In this document: positions 1 through 8,125 of the stretch, in pieces | How positions within the stretch are numbered: the first letter of the stretch is position 1 | Layout: every line of letters starts with the position of its first letter | Source of the DNA: Amycolatopsis pretoriensis | GTDB lineage: Bacteria; Actinomycetota; Actinomycetes; Mycobacteriales; Pseudonocardiaceae | Reading direction: 5' to 3' | Length of the DNA: 64,000 bases | NCBI RefSeq assembly: GCF_900107925.1 | Contig: NZ_FNUJ01000005.1 | Span: 434,001-498,000, forward strand | The notes under the pieces: model-generated | Database searches by the model: none | What the model saw: only the letters and a program-made list of their open reading frames with translations | What the model was told of the DNA's origin: nothing | Translations under genes and position numbers: made by a program

Positions 1-96
1 CAGCCAACGCTCCGCGCGTGACGGTAGCAAGACCCGGAGGTCATGATCTTGTTTCGGGGGGCGGCGGAACGGTCCCGGATGTGTGACCATCGGTGC

Positions 97-1236
97 ATGA
101 CTTCGGGCGGTATTTCCCAGGTGGGCCCGCCGTTTCGCGCCGATCACGTCGGGAGCCTCCTGCGGCCCCCGGTGCTGCGTGACGCGCGACGGCGGCGCGA
201 AAGCGGCGAGATCGGTGCGGAGCAGCTCCGCGCGGTCGAGGACGACGCGATCCGCGACGTCATCAAGATGCAGAAGGCGGCCGGGCTGAGCTCGGCCACC
301 GACGGCGAATTCCGGCGTGCCTCCTGGCACATGGACTTCATCTACGCGCTCGGCGGCGTCTCCAAGAGCGACGAGCGCCTGCACGTCAAGTTCCACAACC
401 TGGCGGGTGACCTCGAGTTCAGCCCGCCGGGCCTGCAGGTCGACGGCAAGGTGCGGCTCGACGAGCCGATCTTCGCCGAGCACTTCGAGTTCCTCAAGTC
501 CCATGTGGACCCCGGCGTGACGCCGAAGCTGACCATCCCGTCGCCGAGCATGGTCTACTACCGCGGCGGCCGGGCGGCGGTCAGCGAGACCGTCTACCCG
601 GACCTCGAGGAGTTCTACACCGACCTCAGCGCGGCCTACCAAGCGCAGGTCGCCGCGATGGCCGGCCTCGGCTGCCGGTACCTGCAGCTCGACGACACCA
701 GCCTCGCCTACCTCAACGACCCCGCGCAGCGGGAGCTCGTCGCGCGGATGGGCGGCGACCCGGACCGCCAGCACCTGCGCAACATCGCGACGCTGAACGC
801 GGCCCTGGAAGGCCGGCCCGAGGGGCTGGCGGTGACGACCCACCTGTGCCGCGGCAACTTCCGGTCGTCGTGGGTCGCTTCCGGCAGCTACGAGTTCGTC
901 GCCGAAGCACTCTTCGGCGACCTGGCCGTCGACGGGTTCTTCCTGGAATTCGACGACGAACGTTCCGGCGGCTTCGAACCGCTGCGGTTCGTGCCCAAGG
1001 ACAAGAAGGTCGTTCTCGGCCTGGTCACGACCAAGCGGCCGGAGCTGGAGGACCCGGACGTCCTGGTGCGGCGGATCGAAGAGGCGTCGCGGTACGTCGA
1101 CATCGACCAGCTGTGCCTGTCGGGGCAGTGCGGGTTCTCCTCGACCGAGGAGGGCAACGACCTGACTCCGGACGACCAGCTGCGCAAGCTGGAGCTGATC
1201 GTGGCCACGGCCGACCGGGTGTGGGGCGGCAAGTGA
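97..1236 (+). CDS. MetE-like cobalamin-independent methionine synthase family protein
   Basis: The 379-residue protein is the size of the C-terminal catalytic barrel of MetE and lacks the N-terminal MetE half, like YxjG-type proteins. The zinc-site pattern is visible: His249 and Cys251 in THLCRGN, Glu284 in FFLEFDDE and Cys345 in GQCGFSS. The family transfers methyl groups to thiols; the substrate here is unknown. I start at the ATG at 97 (MTSGGIS) because the 18 residues from the ATG at 43 look non-conserved. Its stop overlaps the GTG of the NIPSNAP gene. That gene and the IclR regulator that follow suggest a catabolic operon rather than housekeeping methionine synthesis (inference). Confidence 0.8.
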   Translation: MTSGGISQVGPPFRADHVGSLLRPPVLRDARRRRESGEIGAEQLRAVEDDAIRDVIKMQKAAGLSSATDGEFRRASWHMDFIYALGGVSKSDERLHVKFHNLAGDLEFSPPGLQVDGKVRLDEPIFAEHFEFLKSHVDPGVTPKLTIPSPSMVYYRGGRAAVSETVYPDLEEFYTDLSAAYQAQVAAMAGLGCRYLQLDDTSLAYLNDPAQRELVARMGGDPDRQHLRNIATLNAALEGRPEGLAVTTHLCRGNFRSSWVASGSYEFVAEALFGDLAVDGFFLEFDDERSGGFEPLRFVPKDKKVVLGLVTTKRPELEDPDVLVRRIEEASRYVDIDQLCLSGQCGFSSTEEGNDLTPDDQLRKLELIVATADRVWGGK

Positions 1237-1550
1237 TCACCTGCGTCGTCGACTACGTCATCGACCCCGCGAAGCTCGCCGACTTCGAACGCTTCGCCGC
1301 CGCGTGGATGCGGCTGGTGCAGCGCGAAGGCGGCGTCCACCACGGCTACTTCCTGCCGTCGGAGGGCGCGAGCGACGAAGCCCGCGCGCTGTTCAGCTTC
1401 GAGAGCTTCGCCGCGTACGAGCGCTACCGGACGCTGTTCGGCGTCGACCCGGACTTCATCGAGGCCGACAAGATCCGCGAAGAAAGCGGTTGCGTGGTGC
1501 GGTACCGGCGGTCGTTCATGCGCCCGCTGCTCCCGGACGACGATCTCTGA
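1233..1550 (+). CDS. NIPSNAP family protein
   Basis: This 105-residue ferredoxin-like-fold protein starts at a GTG that overlaps the previous stop (GTGA), so translation is probably coupled. It has the usual NIPSNAP features: an early VDYVIDP strand, an FERFAAAWMRLVQREGG helix, a HGYFLP turn and an FASYERYR-like helix (FAAYERYRTLF). Family members are small dimeric alpha/beta-barrel proteins of largely unknown role that often sit beside catabolic enzymes. Placed between a MetE-like protein and an IclR regulator, it may be an accessory or small-molecule-binding subunit of that pathway (inference). Confidence 0.75.
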   Translation: MITCVVDYVIDPAKLADFERFAAAWMRLVQREGGVHHGYFLPSEGASDEARALFSFESFAAYERYRTLFGVDPDFIEADKIREESGCVVRYRRSFMRPLLPDDDL

Positions 1551-1551
1551 C

Positions 1552-2343
1552 GTGCGACACAGCGCGAAGCGGCCGCCGTCGGTCGTGGACCGCGTCCTCG
1601 ACCTGCTGGGCGCGTTCACGGCCGACCGGCCGCGGCTCACGCTGTCCGAGCTCAGCCGCCGCGCCGGGCTGCCGCTGTCGACGACCCACCGGATCGCCGG
1701 CGAGCTGACCAAGCGCGGCGCGCTCGTGCGCGACGAAGCCGGCGTCTACCGCGTCGGGCTGTGGCTGTGGGAGGTCGCGTCGCTCGCCCCGCACGGCGCC
1801 GAGCTGCGGGAGAGCGCGATGCCGTTCCTCGAAGACCTTTACGAGGCCACGCACCAGAACGTGCAGCTCGCGGTCCTCGACGGGCCGGAGGTCGTCTACG
1901 TCGAGCGCATCTCCGGCCGCGGCGCGGTCAACGTCCTGACCCGAGTCGGCGGCCGGCTGCCCGCGCACGCCACCGGCGTCGGCCAGGTCCTGCTCGCGCA
2001 CGCTCCCGCCGAGGCGCAGGAAGAGGTCCTGGCCGGGCCGCTCAAGACGTTCACGCCGAAGACGGTCACCTCGACCGCGCAGCTGCGCCGCGTGCTGGCC
2101 GACGTCCGCCGCGACGGCTACGCGATCAGCGACGGCCAGGTCGAGCTGATCTCGCTGTCCGTGGCGGCCCCGGTCCACGACTCGACGGACGAGGTCGTCG
2201 CGGCGATTTCGGTGGTCGTCCCGGCCGAGGGGACGGACCCGCGGACGCTGGTCCCGGCCGTCCGCGCCGCCGCGCGCGGCATCTCGCGGGTGCTCGGGGC
2301 GCCCCGGGCCCTGCGGTCGTCCGGCGACTCCTCGACGGCTTGA
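1552..2343 (+). CDS. IclR family transcriptional regulator
   Basis: The 263-residue protein has a winged HTH at about residues 10-70 (LTLSELSRRAGLPLSTTHRIAGEL) followed by the IclR effector-binding domain, with the typical stretches GRLPAHATGVGQ near residue 140 and a final region on regulating uptake of small acids. It starts at GTG 1552, one base after the NIPSNAP stop. IclR proteins normally control the adjacent catabolic genes, so the MetE-like and NIPSNAP genes upstream are the likely targets. The regulator lies downstream in the same direction rather than divergent, so any autoregulation would act through the operon promoter upstream of position 97. Confidence 0.88.
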   Translation: MRHSAKRPPSVVDRVLDLLGAFTADRPRLTLSELSRRAGLPLSTTHRIAGELTKRGALVRDEAGVYRVGLWLWEVASLAPHGAELRESAMPFLEDLYEATHQNVQLAVLDGPEVVYVERISGRGAVNVLTRVGGRLPAHATGVGQVLLAHAPAEAQEEVLAGPLKTFTPKTVTSTAQLRRVLADVRRDGYAISDGQVELISLSVAAPVHDSTDEVVAAISVVVPAEGTDPRTLVPAVRAAARGISRVLGAPRALRSSGDSSTA

Positions 2344-2367
2344 GGGTCTTGTGATCGGATGGCGGGC

Positions 2368-3597
2368 ATGGGTGCAGAGAACACGGTCCTCGTCGTCGGA
2401 TCGGGTCAGAGCGGGTTCCAGGCCGTCGCGTCGCTGCGGGACCGCGGTTTCGCCGGCCGGGTCGTGCTGATCGGGGACGAGCCGGGCGTGCCGTACCAGC
2501 GGCCGCCGCTGTCCAAGGCCTACCTGGCCGGGACCGCCGGGATCGAGCAATTGCACCTGCGCGGCGAGGACTTCTTCGCGGAGAAGGACATCGAGCTGGT
2601 CGCCGGCCGGGTCGCGGCGATCGACCGGCCCGCGTCGCGGGTCCGCCTCGAAGACGGCACCGAACTGGCCTACGACCACCTCGTCCTCGCCACCGGCTCG
2701 CGCAACCGGACGCTGCCCGTGCCCGGCGCGGACCTGCCGGGCGTGCTGACGCTGCGCACGCGCGACGACGCCGATCGCCTGCGCGCGTCCCTGTCCGACG
2801 CCGAGCACGTCGTCGTGGTCGGCGGCGGGTTCATCGGGCTGGAGTTCGCCTCGCACGCCGGCCGCCCGGTGACGATCGTCGAGGCCCAGGACCGGCTGCT
2901 CAACCGCGTCGCGACGCCGGAGATCTCGGCCTGCTTCGCCGATCTGCACCGCGAAGCCGGGCACACGGTCCTGCTGGGCCAGGGCGTCTCGGCGCTGCAC
3001 GGCGACTCGCGCGTACGTGAGGTCGAACTGTCCGACGGCACCCGGCTGCCCGCCGACCTGGTCGTGGTCGCCGTCGGCGTCGTGCCGGAGACGACGCTCG
3101 CCGCCGAAGCCGGCCTTCCCGTGGACAACGGCGTCGTCGTCGACGCCCACCTGCGGACGGCCGACGAGCGAATCTTCGCGATCGGCGACTGCGCCAGCTT
3201 CCCGTGCGTGCAGGCGGGCGCGGCGACCCGGCTGGAGTCCGTGCAGAACGCCGTCGACCAGGCCCGGTGCGTGGCCGCGGCGATCACCGGCACACCCGAG
3301 CCGTACGCGAGCCTGCCGTGGTTCTGGACCGACCAGGCGGGCGCGAAGCTGCAGATCGCCGGCCTCCTGTCCGGCGCCGACAAGACGGTCGTCGCCGGCG
3401 ACCGGGCCGCGGGCAAGTTCTCGGTGCTGTCCTTCCGCGACGACGTCCTGATCGCGGTGGAGTCGGTGAACAAACCCGCGGACCACATCGCGGCCCGCCG
3501 CCTGTTCGCCGCCGAGCCGAAGCCCGCGTACGCGGACCTCGAAGCGAGCGAGTTCAACCTCAAGGAGCATCTGAAGGTGGCGTCAACTCGCGGTTGA
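2368..3597 (+). CDS. FAD-dependent ferredoxin/rubredoxin reductase-type oxidoreductase
   Basis: The 409-residue flavoprotein passes electrons from NAD(P)H to a ferredoxin or rubredoxin, typically for a P450 or dioxygenase. The N-terminal FAD motif is VVGSGQSGFQ, the central NAD(P) motif is VVVVGGGFIGLE, and the second FAD motif AIGDCASFP is near residue 270. The C-terminal part matches the reductase dimerisation domain. It starts at ATG 2368, which has GGCGGG six bases upstream; an ATG at 2359 is also in frame. No ferredoxin or P450 gene is adjacent, so the partner is unknown. Its last codons overlap the first operator palindrome of the next gene. Confidence 0.85.
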   Translation: MGAENTVLVVGSGQSGFQAVASLRDRGFAGRVVLIGDEPGVPYQRPPLSKAYLAGTAGIEQLHLRGEDFFAEKDIELVAGRVAAIDRPASRVRLEDGTELAYDHLVLATGSRNRTLPVPGADLPGVLTLRTRDDADRLRASLSDAEHVVVVGGGFIGLEFASHAGRPVTIVEAQDRLLNRVATPEISACFADLHREAGHTVLLGQGVSALHGDSRVREVELSDGTRLPADLVVVAVGVVPETTLAAEAGLPVDNGVVVDAHLRTADERIFAIGDCASFPCVQAGAATRLESVQNAVDQARCVAAAITGTPEPYASLPWFWTDQAGAKLQIAGLLSGADKTVVAGDRAAGKFSVLSFRDDVLIAVESVNKPADHIAARRLFAAEPKPAYADLEASEFNLKEHLKVASTRG

Positions 3598-3626
3598 CGA
3601 TGAGTCCGCGTCAACCTACAGTTGAC
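3582..3626 (+). promoter_or_regulatory. Twin GTCAAC-N5-GTTGAC operators over a predicted leaderless promoter
   Basis: Two 17-bp palindromes are present, at 3582-3598 and 3610-3626, with centres 28 bp apart. The second half-site of the first supplies a -35 (TTGACG, 3594-3599). After 17 bases, the second palindrome contains a TANNNT -10 (TACAGT, 3617-3622). The predicted transcript start falls on the A of the ATG at 3629, so the mRNA would be leaderless. The same arrangement recurs at 22145-22188. Binding of both sites would block the promoter. Confidence 0.75.
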
Positions 3627-3628
3627 GC

Positions 3629-4366
3629 ATGACCTTGCCGACCAACATCAAGCTCGACGACCTCATCAGCGCCATCAAGAGCAACAACGACCACGACGCC
3701 CTCGCCCAGCTCACCGACGCCGTCTACGTCGGCCAGCACCTCGGTGAGGTCGCCGACCACCTCATCGGCCACTTCGTCGACCAGGCCCGGCGGTCCGGGG
3801 CGTCCTGGACGGAGATCGGCGCCAGCATGGGCGTCACGAAACAGGCGGCCCAGAAGCGGTTCGTGCCGAAGGTCGACCCGGGCGGCGACCCGAGCGGCGC
3901 CATCGAACGTGTCTACGGCCGCTACACCGACCGCGCGCGGCACGTCGTCGTCGAGGCCCAGAAGGCCGCCGTCGACCACGCCAGCCCGGAGATCGACACC
4001 GTGCACATCGTGCTGGGCCTGCTGACCGAGCCCGCCGCGCTGGCGGCCGGGGCGATCCTGGCCCAGGGCGTGCAGCTCGACGCCGTCCGCGAAGCCGCCG
4101 AAGCGCGGCTGCCCGAGCCGGTCGACCCGGTGCCGAACGTGGTGCCGTTCTCCGCTGCCGCCAAGAAGACCCTCGAGCTCACCATGCGCGAAGGGCTGCG
4201 GCTCGGGCACAACTACATCGGCACCGAGCACATGCTGCTGGCGCTGCTGGAACAGCGTGAGGGCACCGGCTTCGAGGTGCTCGACGGCCTCGGCGTCAAG
4301 AAGGACAAGGCCGAGGCGAAGATCGTGGAGGTGCTGGCGGAGATCCTCGCCGCCCGGGGGCAGTGA
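3629..4366 (+). CDS. HTH plus Clp N-terminal (ClpC2-like) fusion protein
   Basis: The 245-residue protein has an N-terminal helical region with an HTH at about residues 62-83 (SWTEIGASMGVTKQAAQKRF). A two-repeat Clp N-terminal domain follows from about residue 95, with the usual TVHIVLGLL and GTEHMLLALL motifs. There is no AAA+ ATPase module, so it cannot unfold substrates. Known relatives are mycobacterial ClpC2-type proteins, which resemble the ClpC1 N-domain and are thought to act as decoys and autoregulators. I infer an autorepressor that binds the twin palindromes just upstream and senses Clp-N ligands. A split version of the same architecture lies at 22193-22929. Confidence 0.82.
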   Translation: MTLPTNIKLDDLISAIKSNNDHDALAQLTDAVYVGQHLGEVADHLIGHFVDQARRSGASWTEIGASMGVTKQAAQKRFVPKVDPGGDPSGAIERVYGRYTDRARHVVVEAQKAAVDHASPEIDTVHIVLGLLTEPAALAAGAILAQGVQLDAVREAAEARLPEPVDPVPNVVPFSAAAKKTLELTMREGLRLGHNYIGTEHMLLALLEQREGTGFEVLDGLGVKKDKAEAKIVEVLAEILAARGQ

Positions 4367-4419
4367 GACCCCTCCTGATTGCCGCGCTCCTCGCGGTGGT
4401 GCTGGTGACGCTGCTCTGA
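4363..4419 (+). CDS. Possible 18-residue hydrophobic peptide coupled to the Clp-N gene
   Basis: A GTG overlapping the Clp-N stop (GTGA) opens an 18-codon frame reading MRPLLIAALLAVVLVTLL. It is almost entirely hydrophobic and long enough for one membrane helix. There is a G-run two to three bases upstream of the start, closer than an ideal ribosome site, so expression would rely on coupling. This could be chance in GC-rich DNA. The sharp Arg-then-hydrophobic pattern and the four-base overlap are the only evidence for it. Confidence 0.25.
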   Translation: MRPLLIAALLAVVLVTLL

Positions 4420-4448
4420 TCGGGATGGACCAGGGGGTTTTCCCGATC
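4418..4448 (+). terminator. Hairpin after the Clp-N gene
   Basis: GATCGGGA at 4418-4425 pairs with TCCCGATC at 4441-4448 across a 15-base loop. It follows the Clp-N gene and precedes the larger 51-bp palindrome, so it is probably part of the transcription end. Confidence 0.5.
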
Positions 4449-4463
4449 GCGACCGGCCAAACG

Positions 4464-4514
4464 CCGTGAATGGCACATTGAGGGACCAAGTGTCCCTCAA
4501 TGTGCCATTCACGG
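4464..4514. repeat. 51-bp perfect palindrome, copy 1 (bidirectional terminator candidate)
   Basis: Two perfect 23-base arms (4464-4486 and 4492-4514) flank a five-base loop CAAGT. The arms carry GTGAATGGCACATTGAGGG and its complement. It lies exactly between the convergent Clp-N (+) and gnd (-) genes. An identical-arm copy with a different loop is found at 58502-58552, again between convergent genes. This suggests a dispersed repeat used as a bidirectional terminator. Confidence 0.8.
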
Positions 4515-4520
4515 ACTTCA

Positions 4521-5966
4521 TCAGGCGTCGGACTCCGGGCGGCCGTCGGCGGCCCAGGCCGTGTGGAACGACCCGTCGCGGTCCACCCGGCGGTAGGTGT
4601 GGGCACCGAAGAAGTCGCGTTGGCCCTGCACCAAAGCCGCCGGGAGGCGGTCGGCGCGGAGACCGTCGTAGTACGCCAGCGCCGTCGAGAAGCCCGGCGT
4701 CGGGATGCCCAGCTGGACGGCCGTCGAGATCACCGAACGCCACGAGTCCTGCGCGTCCTCCACGGCCTTGCGGAAGCCGCCCGAGGTCAGCAGCGTCGGC
4801 AGCTCCGGCTCGTCGGCGTAGGCCGAGGTGATGTCGTTGAGGAACTTCGCGCGGATGATGCAGCCGCCGCGCCAGATCGAGGCGACCTTGCCCAGGTCGA
4901 TGTCCCAGCCGTACTCCGTCGCGCCGGCCTGGATCTGGTTGAAGCCCTGCGCGTACGCGACGACCTTCGACGCGTACAGCGCCTGCTCGACGTCGTCGGC
5001 GAAGCGTTCCAACGAAGCACCGGTCAGCGGCGACGCCGACGGGCCACCGAGCCCGCGGGCGGCGGCGCGCAGCGGCTTCGAGCCGGACAGCGAACGCGCG
5101 AAGACGGCCTCCGCGATGCCCGAGATCGGGACGCCCAGGTCGAGACCGATCTGCACGGTCCAGCGGCCGGTGCCCTTCTGCTCGGCGGCGTCCTCGACGA
5201 TGTCCACGAACGGCTTGCCCGACGCACTGTCGACGTGCGCGAGCACCTCGGCGGTGATCTCGATCAGGTACGAGTCGAGCCGCCCGGTGTTCCACGTGCG
5301 GAACACGTCGGCGATCTCGGCGGGGGAGTAGCCGCCCGCGTGCCGCAGCAGGTCGAACGACTCCGCGATCAGCTGCATGTCGGCGTACTCGATGCCGTTG
5401 TGCACCATCTTGACGAAGTGGCCGGCGCCGTCCGCGCCGATGTGCGTGCAGCACGGCTCGCCGTCGACCTTCGCCGAGATGTCCTCGAACAGCGGGCCGA
5501 GCGACTCGTACGACTCCTTCGAGCCGCCGGGCATGATGCTCGGCCCGTGCAGCGCGCCCTCCTCGCCGCCGGAGACGCCGCTGCCGACGAAGTGCAGCCC
5601 GCGCTCGCGCAGCGCCTTCTCGCGGCGGCGCGTGTCGGCGAAGTGCGCGTTGCCGGCGTCGATGATGACGTCGCCCTCTTCGAGCAGCGGCGCGAACTCC
5701 TCGATGACGGCGTCGGTCGGGCCGCCCGCCTTGACCATGATCACGACCTGCCGGGGCCGCTCCAGCGCGTCGACGAACGCCTGCGCGGAGTACGCCGGGA
5801 TGAAGTCGCCCTCGTCGCCGAACTGCTCCACCAGCGCGCGGGTTCGCTCCTCGGACCGGTTGTGCAGGGCCACCGTGTGCCCGTGCCGGGCCAGGTTGCG
5901 GGCCAGGTTGCGGCCCATGACCGCCAGGCCGGTGACCCCGATGCTCGCCTTCTTGCTCATCCGCAT
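4521..5966 (-). CDS. gnd: 6-phosphogluconate dehydrogenase, decarboxylating (NADP+)
   Basis: The 481-residue protein is the long (tetrameric/dimeric enterobacterial-type) form, which oxidises 6-phosphogluconate to ribulose 5-phosphate with CO2 release in the pentose phosphate pathway. The NADP motif GLAVMGRNLARNLARHG is at residues 13-29, the family signature around VSGGEEGALHGPSIMPGG near residue 130, and the catalytic KMVHNGIEYADMQLI near residue 185. The C-terminal HTYRRVDRDGSFHTAW tail closes the neighbouring subunit's active site. It ends seven bases from the 51-bp palindrome and stands as a single gene. Confidence 0.96.
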   Translation of the reverse strand: MRMSKKASIGVTGLAVMGRNLARNLARHGHTVALHNRSEERTRALVEQFGDEGDFIPAYSAQAFVDALERPRQVVIMVKAGGPTDAVIEEFAPLLEEGDVIIDAGNAHFADTRRREKALRERGLHFVGSGVSGGEEGALHGPSIMPGGSKESYESLGPLFEDISAKVDGEPCCTHIGADGAGHFVKMVHNGIEYADMQLIAESFDLLRHAGGYSPAEIADVFRTWNTGRLDSYLIEITAEVLAHVDSASGKPFVDIVEDAAEQKGTGRWTVQIGLDLGVPISGIAEAVFARSLSGSKPLRAAARGLGGPSASPLTGASLERFADDVEQALYASKVVAYAQGFNQIQAGATEYGWDIDLGKVASIWRGGCIIRAKFLNDITSAYADEPELPTLLTSGGFRKAVEDAQDSWRSVISTAVQLGIPTPGFSTALAYYDGLRADRLPAALVQGQRDFFGAHTYRRVDRDGSFHTAWAADGRPESDA

Positions 5967-6045
5967 CCTCTCGAAGACTCTCTCGATTCAGACCCTAGTC
6001 CGATCGACGCCTCAAGGGAGGGCACGGAGGAGCAGCTCACCTAGT

Positions 6046-6966
6046 TCAGGAGAAGCAGCGGATCGGGCCCTTGTTGTAGGCGAGCATGTCGGTGATCGCC
6101 GCGACCAGGTCGATGTCGGCGCCCCACTCGGCGCCGTCCAGCTCGGCGTACGCCCGGTGCAGGTTCCCCGGCAGCCGCTCCTGCTCGGAGAGCGTCGCGA
6201 ACTCGCCGAGGTCCGTCTCCTTCGCCACCTCCAGCGGCGACAGCCCGGCGGCCTTCCCGCGCTCGGCCGTCCGCTGGACGAACCCGAGGTATTCGTCCAC
6301 TTTGTCCACGACGTCCAGTCCGCACGGGCCGCCGTGACCAGGCAAGATCACGTCCGGCTGGAGTTCGCGGATGACGTCGAGGCCCTTGCGCCAGCCGGCC
6401 ACCGAACCCATCAGCGCGAACGGGCTCCCGCCGTTGAACACCAGGTCACCGGCGTAGAGCACGCGCTGCTCCGGCAGCCAGACCAGCACGTCGTTGGTCG
6501 TGTGGGCCGCGTGGCCGGGGTGGATCAGCTCGAGGGTGACGTCGCCGGCGTGCACGGTCAGCCGGTCGTCGAACACGACCTCCGGCGGCCGCGACCGCAG
6601 TTCGCCCCAGTCGCTGCCGACGAAGATCCCCTCGAACGTCTGGATGCCCTCGGCGACCATCAGCTCCCGCGTCTTGCGGTGGCCGATCACCGTCGCGCCC
6701 TCGACCAGGTAGTTGCCGTTGGTGTGGTCGCCGTGGTGGTGGGTGTTCACCAGCGTCGTCACCGGGCTGCCGGTGGCGGCTTCGACCGCTTCGAGCAGCG
6801 TGCGCGTGCGGCGCTCGGTCGAGCAGGTGTCGATGAGGACGGTGTGGTCGCCGGCGTCGACGACGCCGCAGTTGTTGATGTACCAGGAGCCGTCCGGCTG
6901 GACGTAGCCGTGGACCTGGTCGGCCAGCCGGGTGACGGCGGCGGCGGAGGGCGAGCGATCGGTCAC
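6046..6966 (-). CDS. MBL-fold metallo-hydrolase
   Basis: The 306-residue metallo-beta-lactamase-fold enzyme has the di-zinc motif NTHHHGDHTNGNY around residue 75, a later IHPGHAAHTTNDVLVW and a C-terminal ILPGHGGPCG. These provide the usual His/Asp ligands. I start at GTG 6966 (VTDRSPSAAAVTRLADQVHGYV); the open frame continues 48 codons upstream but that part is not protein-like. The substrate is unknown; relatives hydrolyse thioesters, lactones or cyclic compounds. It is divergent from the XRE regulator at 7204, across a 237-bp AT-richer gap that should hold both promoters. Confidence 0.85.
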   Translation of the reverse strand: MTDRSPSAAAVTRLADQVHGYVQPDGSWYINNCGVVDAGDHTVLIDTCSTERRTRTLLEAVEAATGSPVTTLVNTHHHGDHTNGNYLVEGATVIGHRKTRELMVAEGIQTFEGIFVGSDWGELRSRPPEVVFDDRLTVHAGDVTLELIHPGHAAHTTNDVLVWLPEQRVLYAGDLVFNGGSPFALMGSVAGWRKGLDVIRELQPDVILPGHGGPCGLDVVDKVDEYLGFVQRTAERGKAAGLSPLEVAKETDLGEFATLSEQERLPGNLHRAYAELDGAEWGADIDLVAAITDMLAYNKGPIRCFS

Positions 6967-7203
6967 GGCGCCCACTATGCCGCAGGGCGGGCTCCGCCGG
7001 TTGGCCGAATAATTAGGAATTTCGCTGGTCCAGGCGAGTGATAGCGCAGGTGACTGGCGTTCCGCGCCGTTTCCTGGAACGCTGCGCGATGTCATCATCG
7101 AGATCCGCAAGGTGAAGCACTAACCTGGGTGGGTTCGATAGTTCGCGCGCGACGGCGACCGGGAGGCCGCCGTCGCTTGGTAGTGGTCCGGGAGAGCAGG
7201 GCG

Positions 7204-8067
7204 ATGGCCAGCACCGTCACCTCGCGCCGGAAGCAGCTCGGGAACGAGCTCCGGCATGCCCGCACCGCGGCGCGGATGACACAGCAGCAGGTCGCCGAGG
7301 TCCTCGGCTGCACCCAGGGCAAGGTCAACAAGATCGAGTCCGGTGCCGTCGGGGTCAAACTCGGGGATGTGCGATCCATGCTGAACGCGTTCGGGATCAA
7401 CGGCGAAGAAGCCGACACGCTGATGAACCTGGCGCGCGCCGCGGCCGGGCAGCGCGGCCACTGGTCCGGCTACCGCTCGGTGGTGCCGCACTGGTTCCGC
7501 ACCTTCACCGACCTCGAACCCGCCGCCGCGGAGATCCTCACCTGGCACGGCGAGCGCATCCCGGGCCCGCTGCAGTCCGAGCACTACATGCTCAAGCAGT
7601 TCACCGAGTTCGGCGCCACCGACGTGACGTCCCTGGTGCGCAACCGGCTCGACCGCAAGGCCGTGTTCGAGCAGCAGCAGCCGCCCTACTACCGGTTCAT
7701 CATCAGCGAGGGCGCGCTGCGCCGGGCCCCCGGCGGGTACGCGCCCGCGGTGATGCTCGACCAGGTCGAGCACCTGCTCTCGCTCGAACGCCACCCGCGG
7801 GTATACGTCCACGTGCTGCCCTTCGGGGCGCGGCTGGCCGCGGTGCCCAACGACTTCACGATCATGCGCTTCCCGGACCGCACCCGGGACTTCGTCTACA
7901 TCGAGCACTCCGCCGGCGGCCTGTACCTCGACGACGTCAAGGACTTCAACATCTTCGTCGACTCGTGGGACCGGCTGCGGGGAGCGGCGCTGGAGCGGCA
8001 GGAGACCCGGCAGTTCCTCAAGGAGCTCGCGGAGGGTTACCGCGCGCAGATGCAGCAGCTCCAATAG
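7204..8067 (+). CDS. XRE-family regulator with DUF5753 domain
   Basis: The 287-residue protein has an N-terminal Cro/C1-type HTH at about residues 10-65 (MTQQQVAEVLGCTQGKVNKIE) and a C-terminal DUF5753 domain with the typical LLSLERHPRVYVHVLPFG and YIEHSAGGLYLDD stretches. These are abundant actinomycete regulators, often paired with DUF397 proteins and tied to development or antibiotic production. I choose ATG 7204, which has GGGAGAG upstream, over the in-frame ATG at 7129. The nearest DUF397 gene is at 11188. Here the immediate neighbours are two Methyltransf_19-type genes, the likely targets. Confidence 0.9.
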   Translation: MASTVTSRRKQLGNELRHARTAARMTQQQVAEVLGCTQGKVNKIESGAVGVKLGDVRSMLNAFGINGEEADTLMNLARAAAGQRGHWSGYRSVVPHWFRTFTDLEPAAAEILTWHGERIPGPLQSEHYMLKQFTEFGATDVTSLVRNRLDRKAVFEQQQPPYYRFIISEGALRRAPGGYAPAVMLDQVEHLLSLERHPRVYVHVLPFGARLAAVPNDFTIMRFPDRTRDFVYIEHSAGGLYLDDVKDFNIFVDSWDRLRGAALERQETRQFLKELAEGYRAQMQQLQ

Positions 8068-8125
8068 GGCGAACGGCCGCCTGAGGTATCCCGAGCGGTG
8101 AACAACTTTCGGTAGAGTCGGTCTG

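Noticed and set aside
1516..3570. 684-codon open frame on the minus strand
   Set aside because: It is antisense to the IclR and FAD reductase genes and has Arg/Ala/Gly/Asp-rich shadow composition with no recognisable domain.
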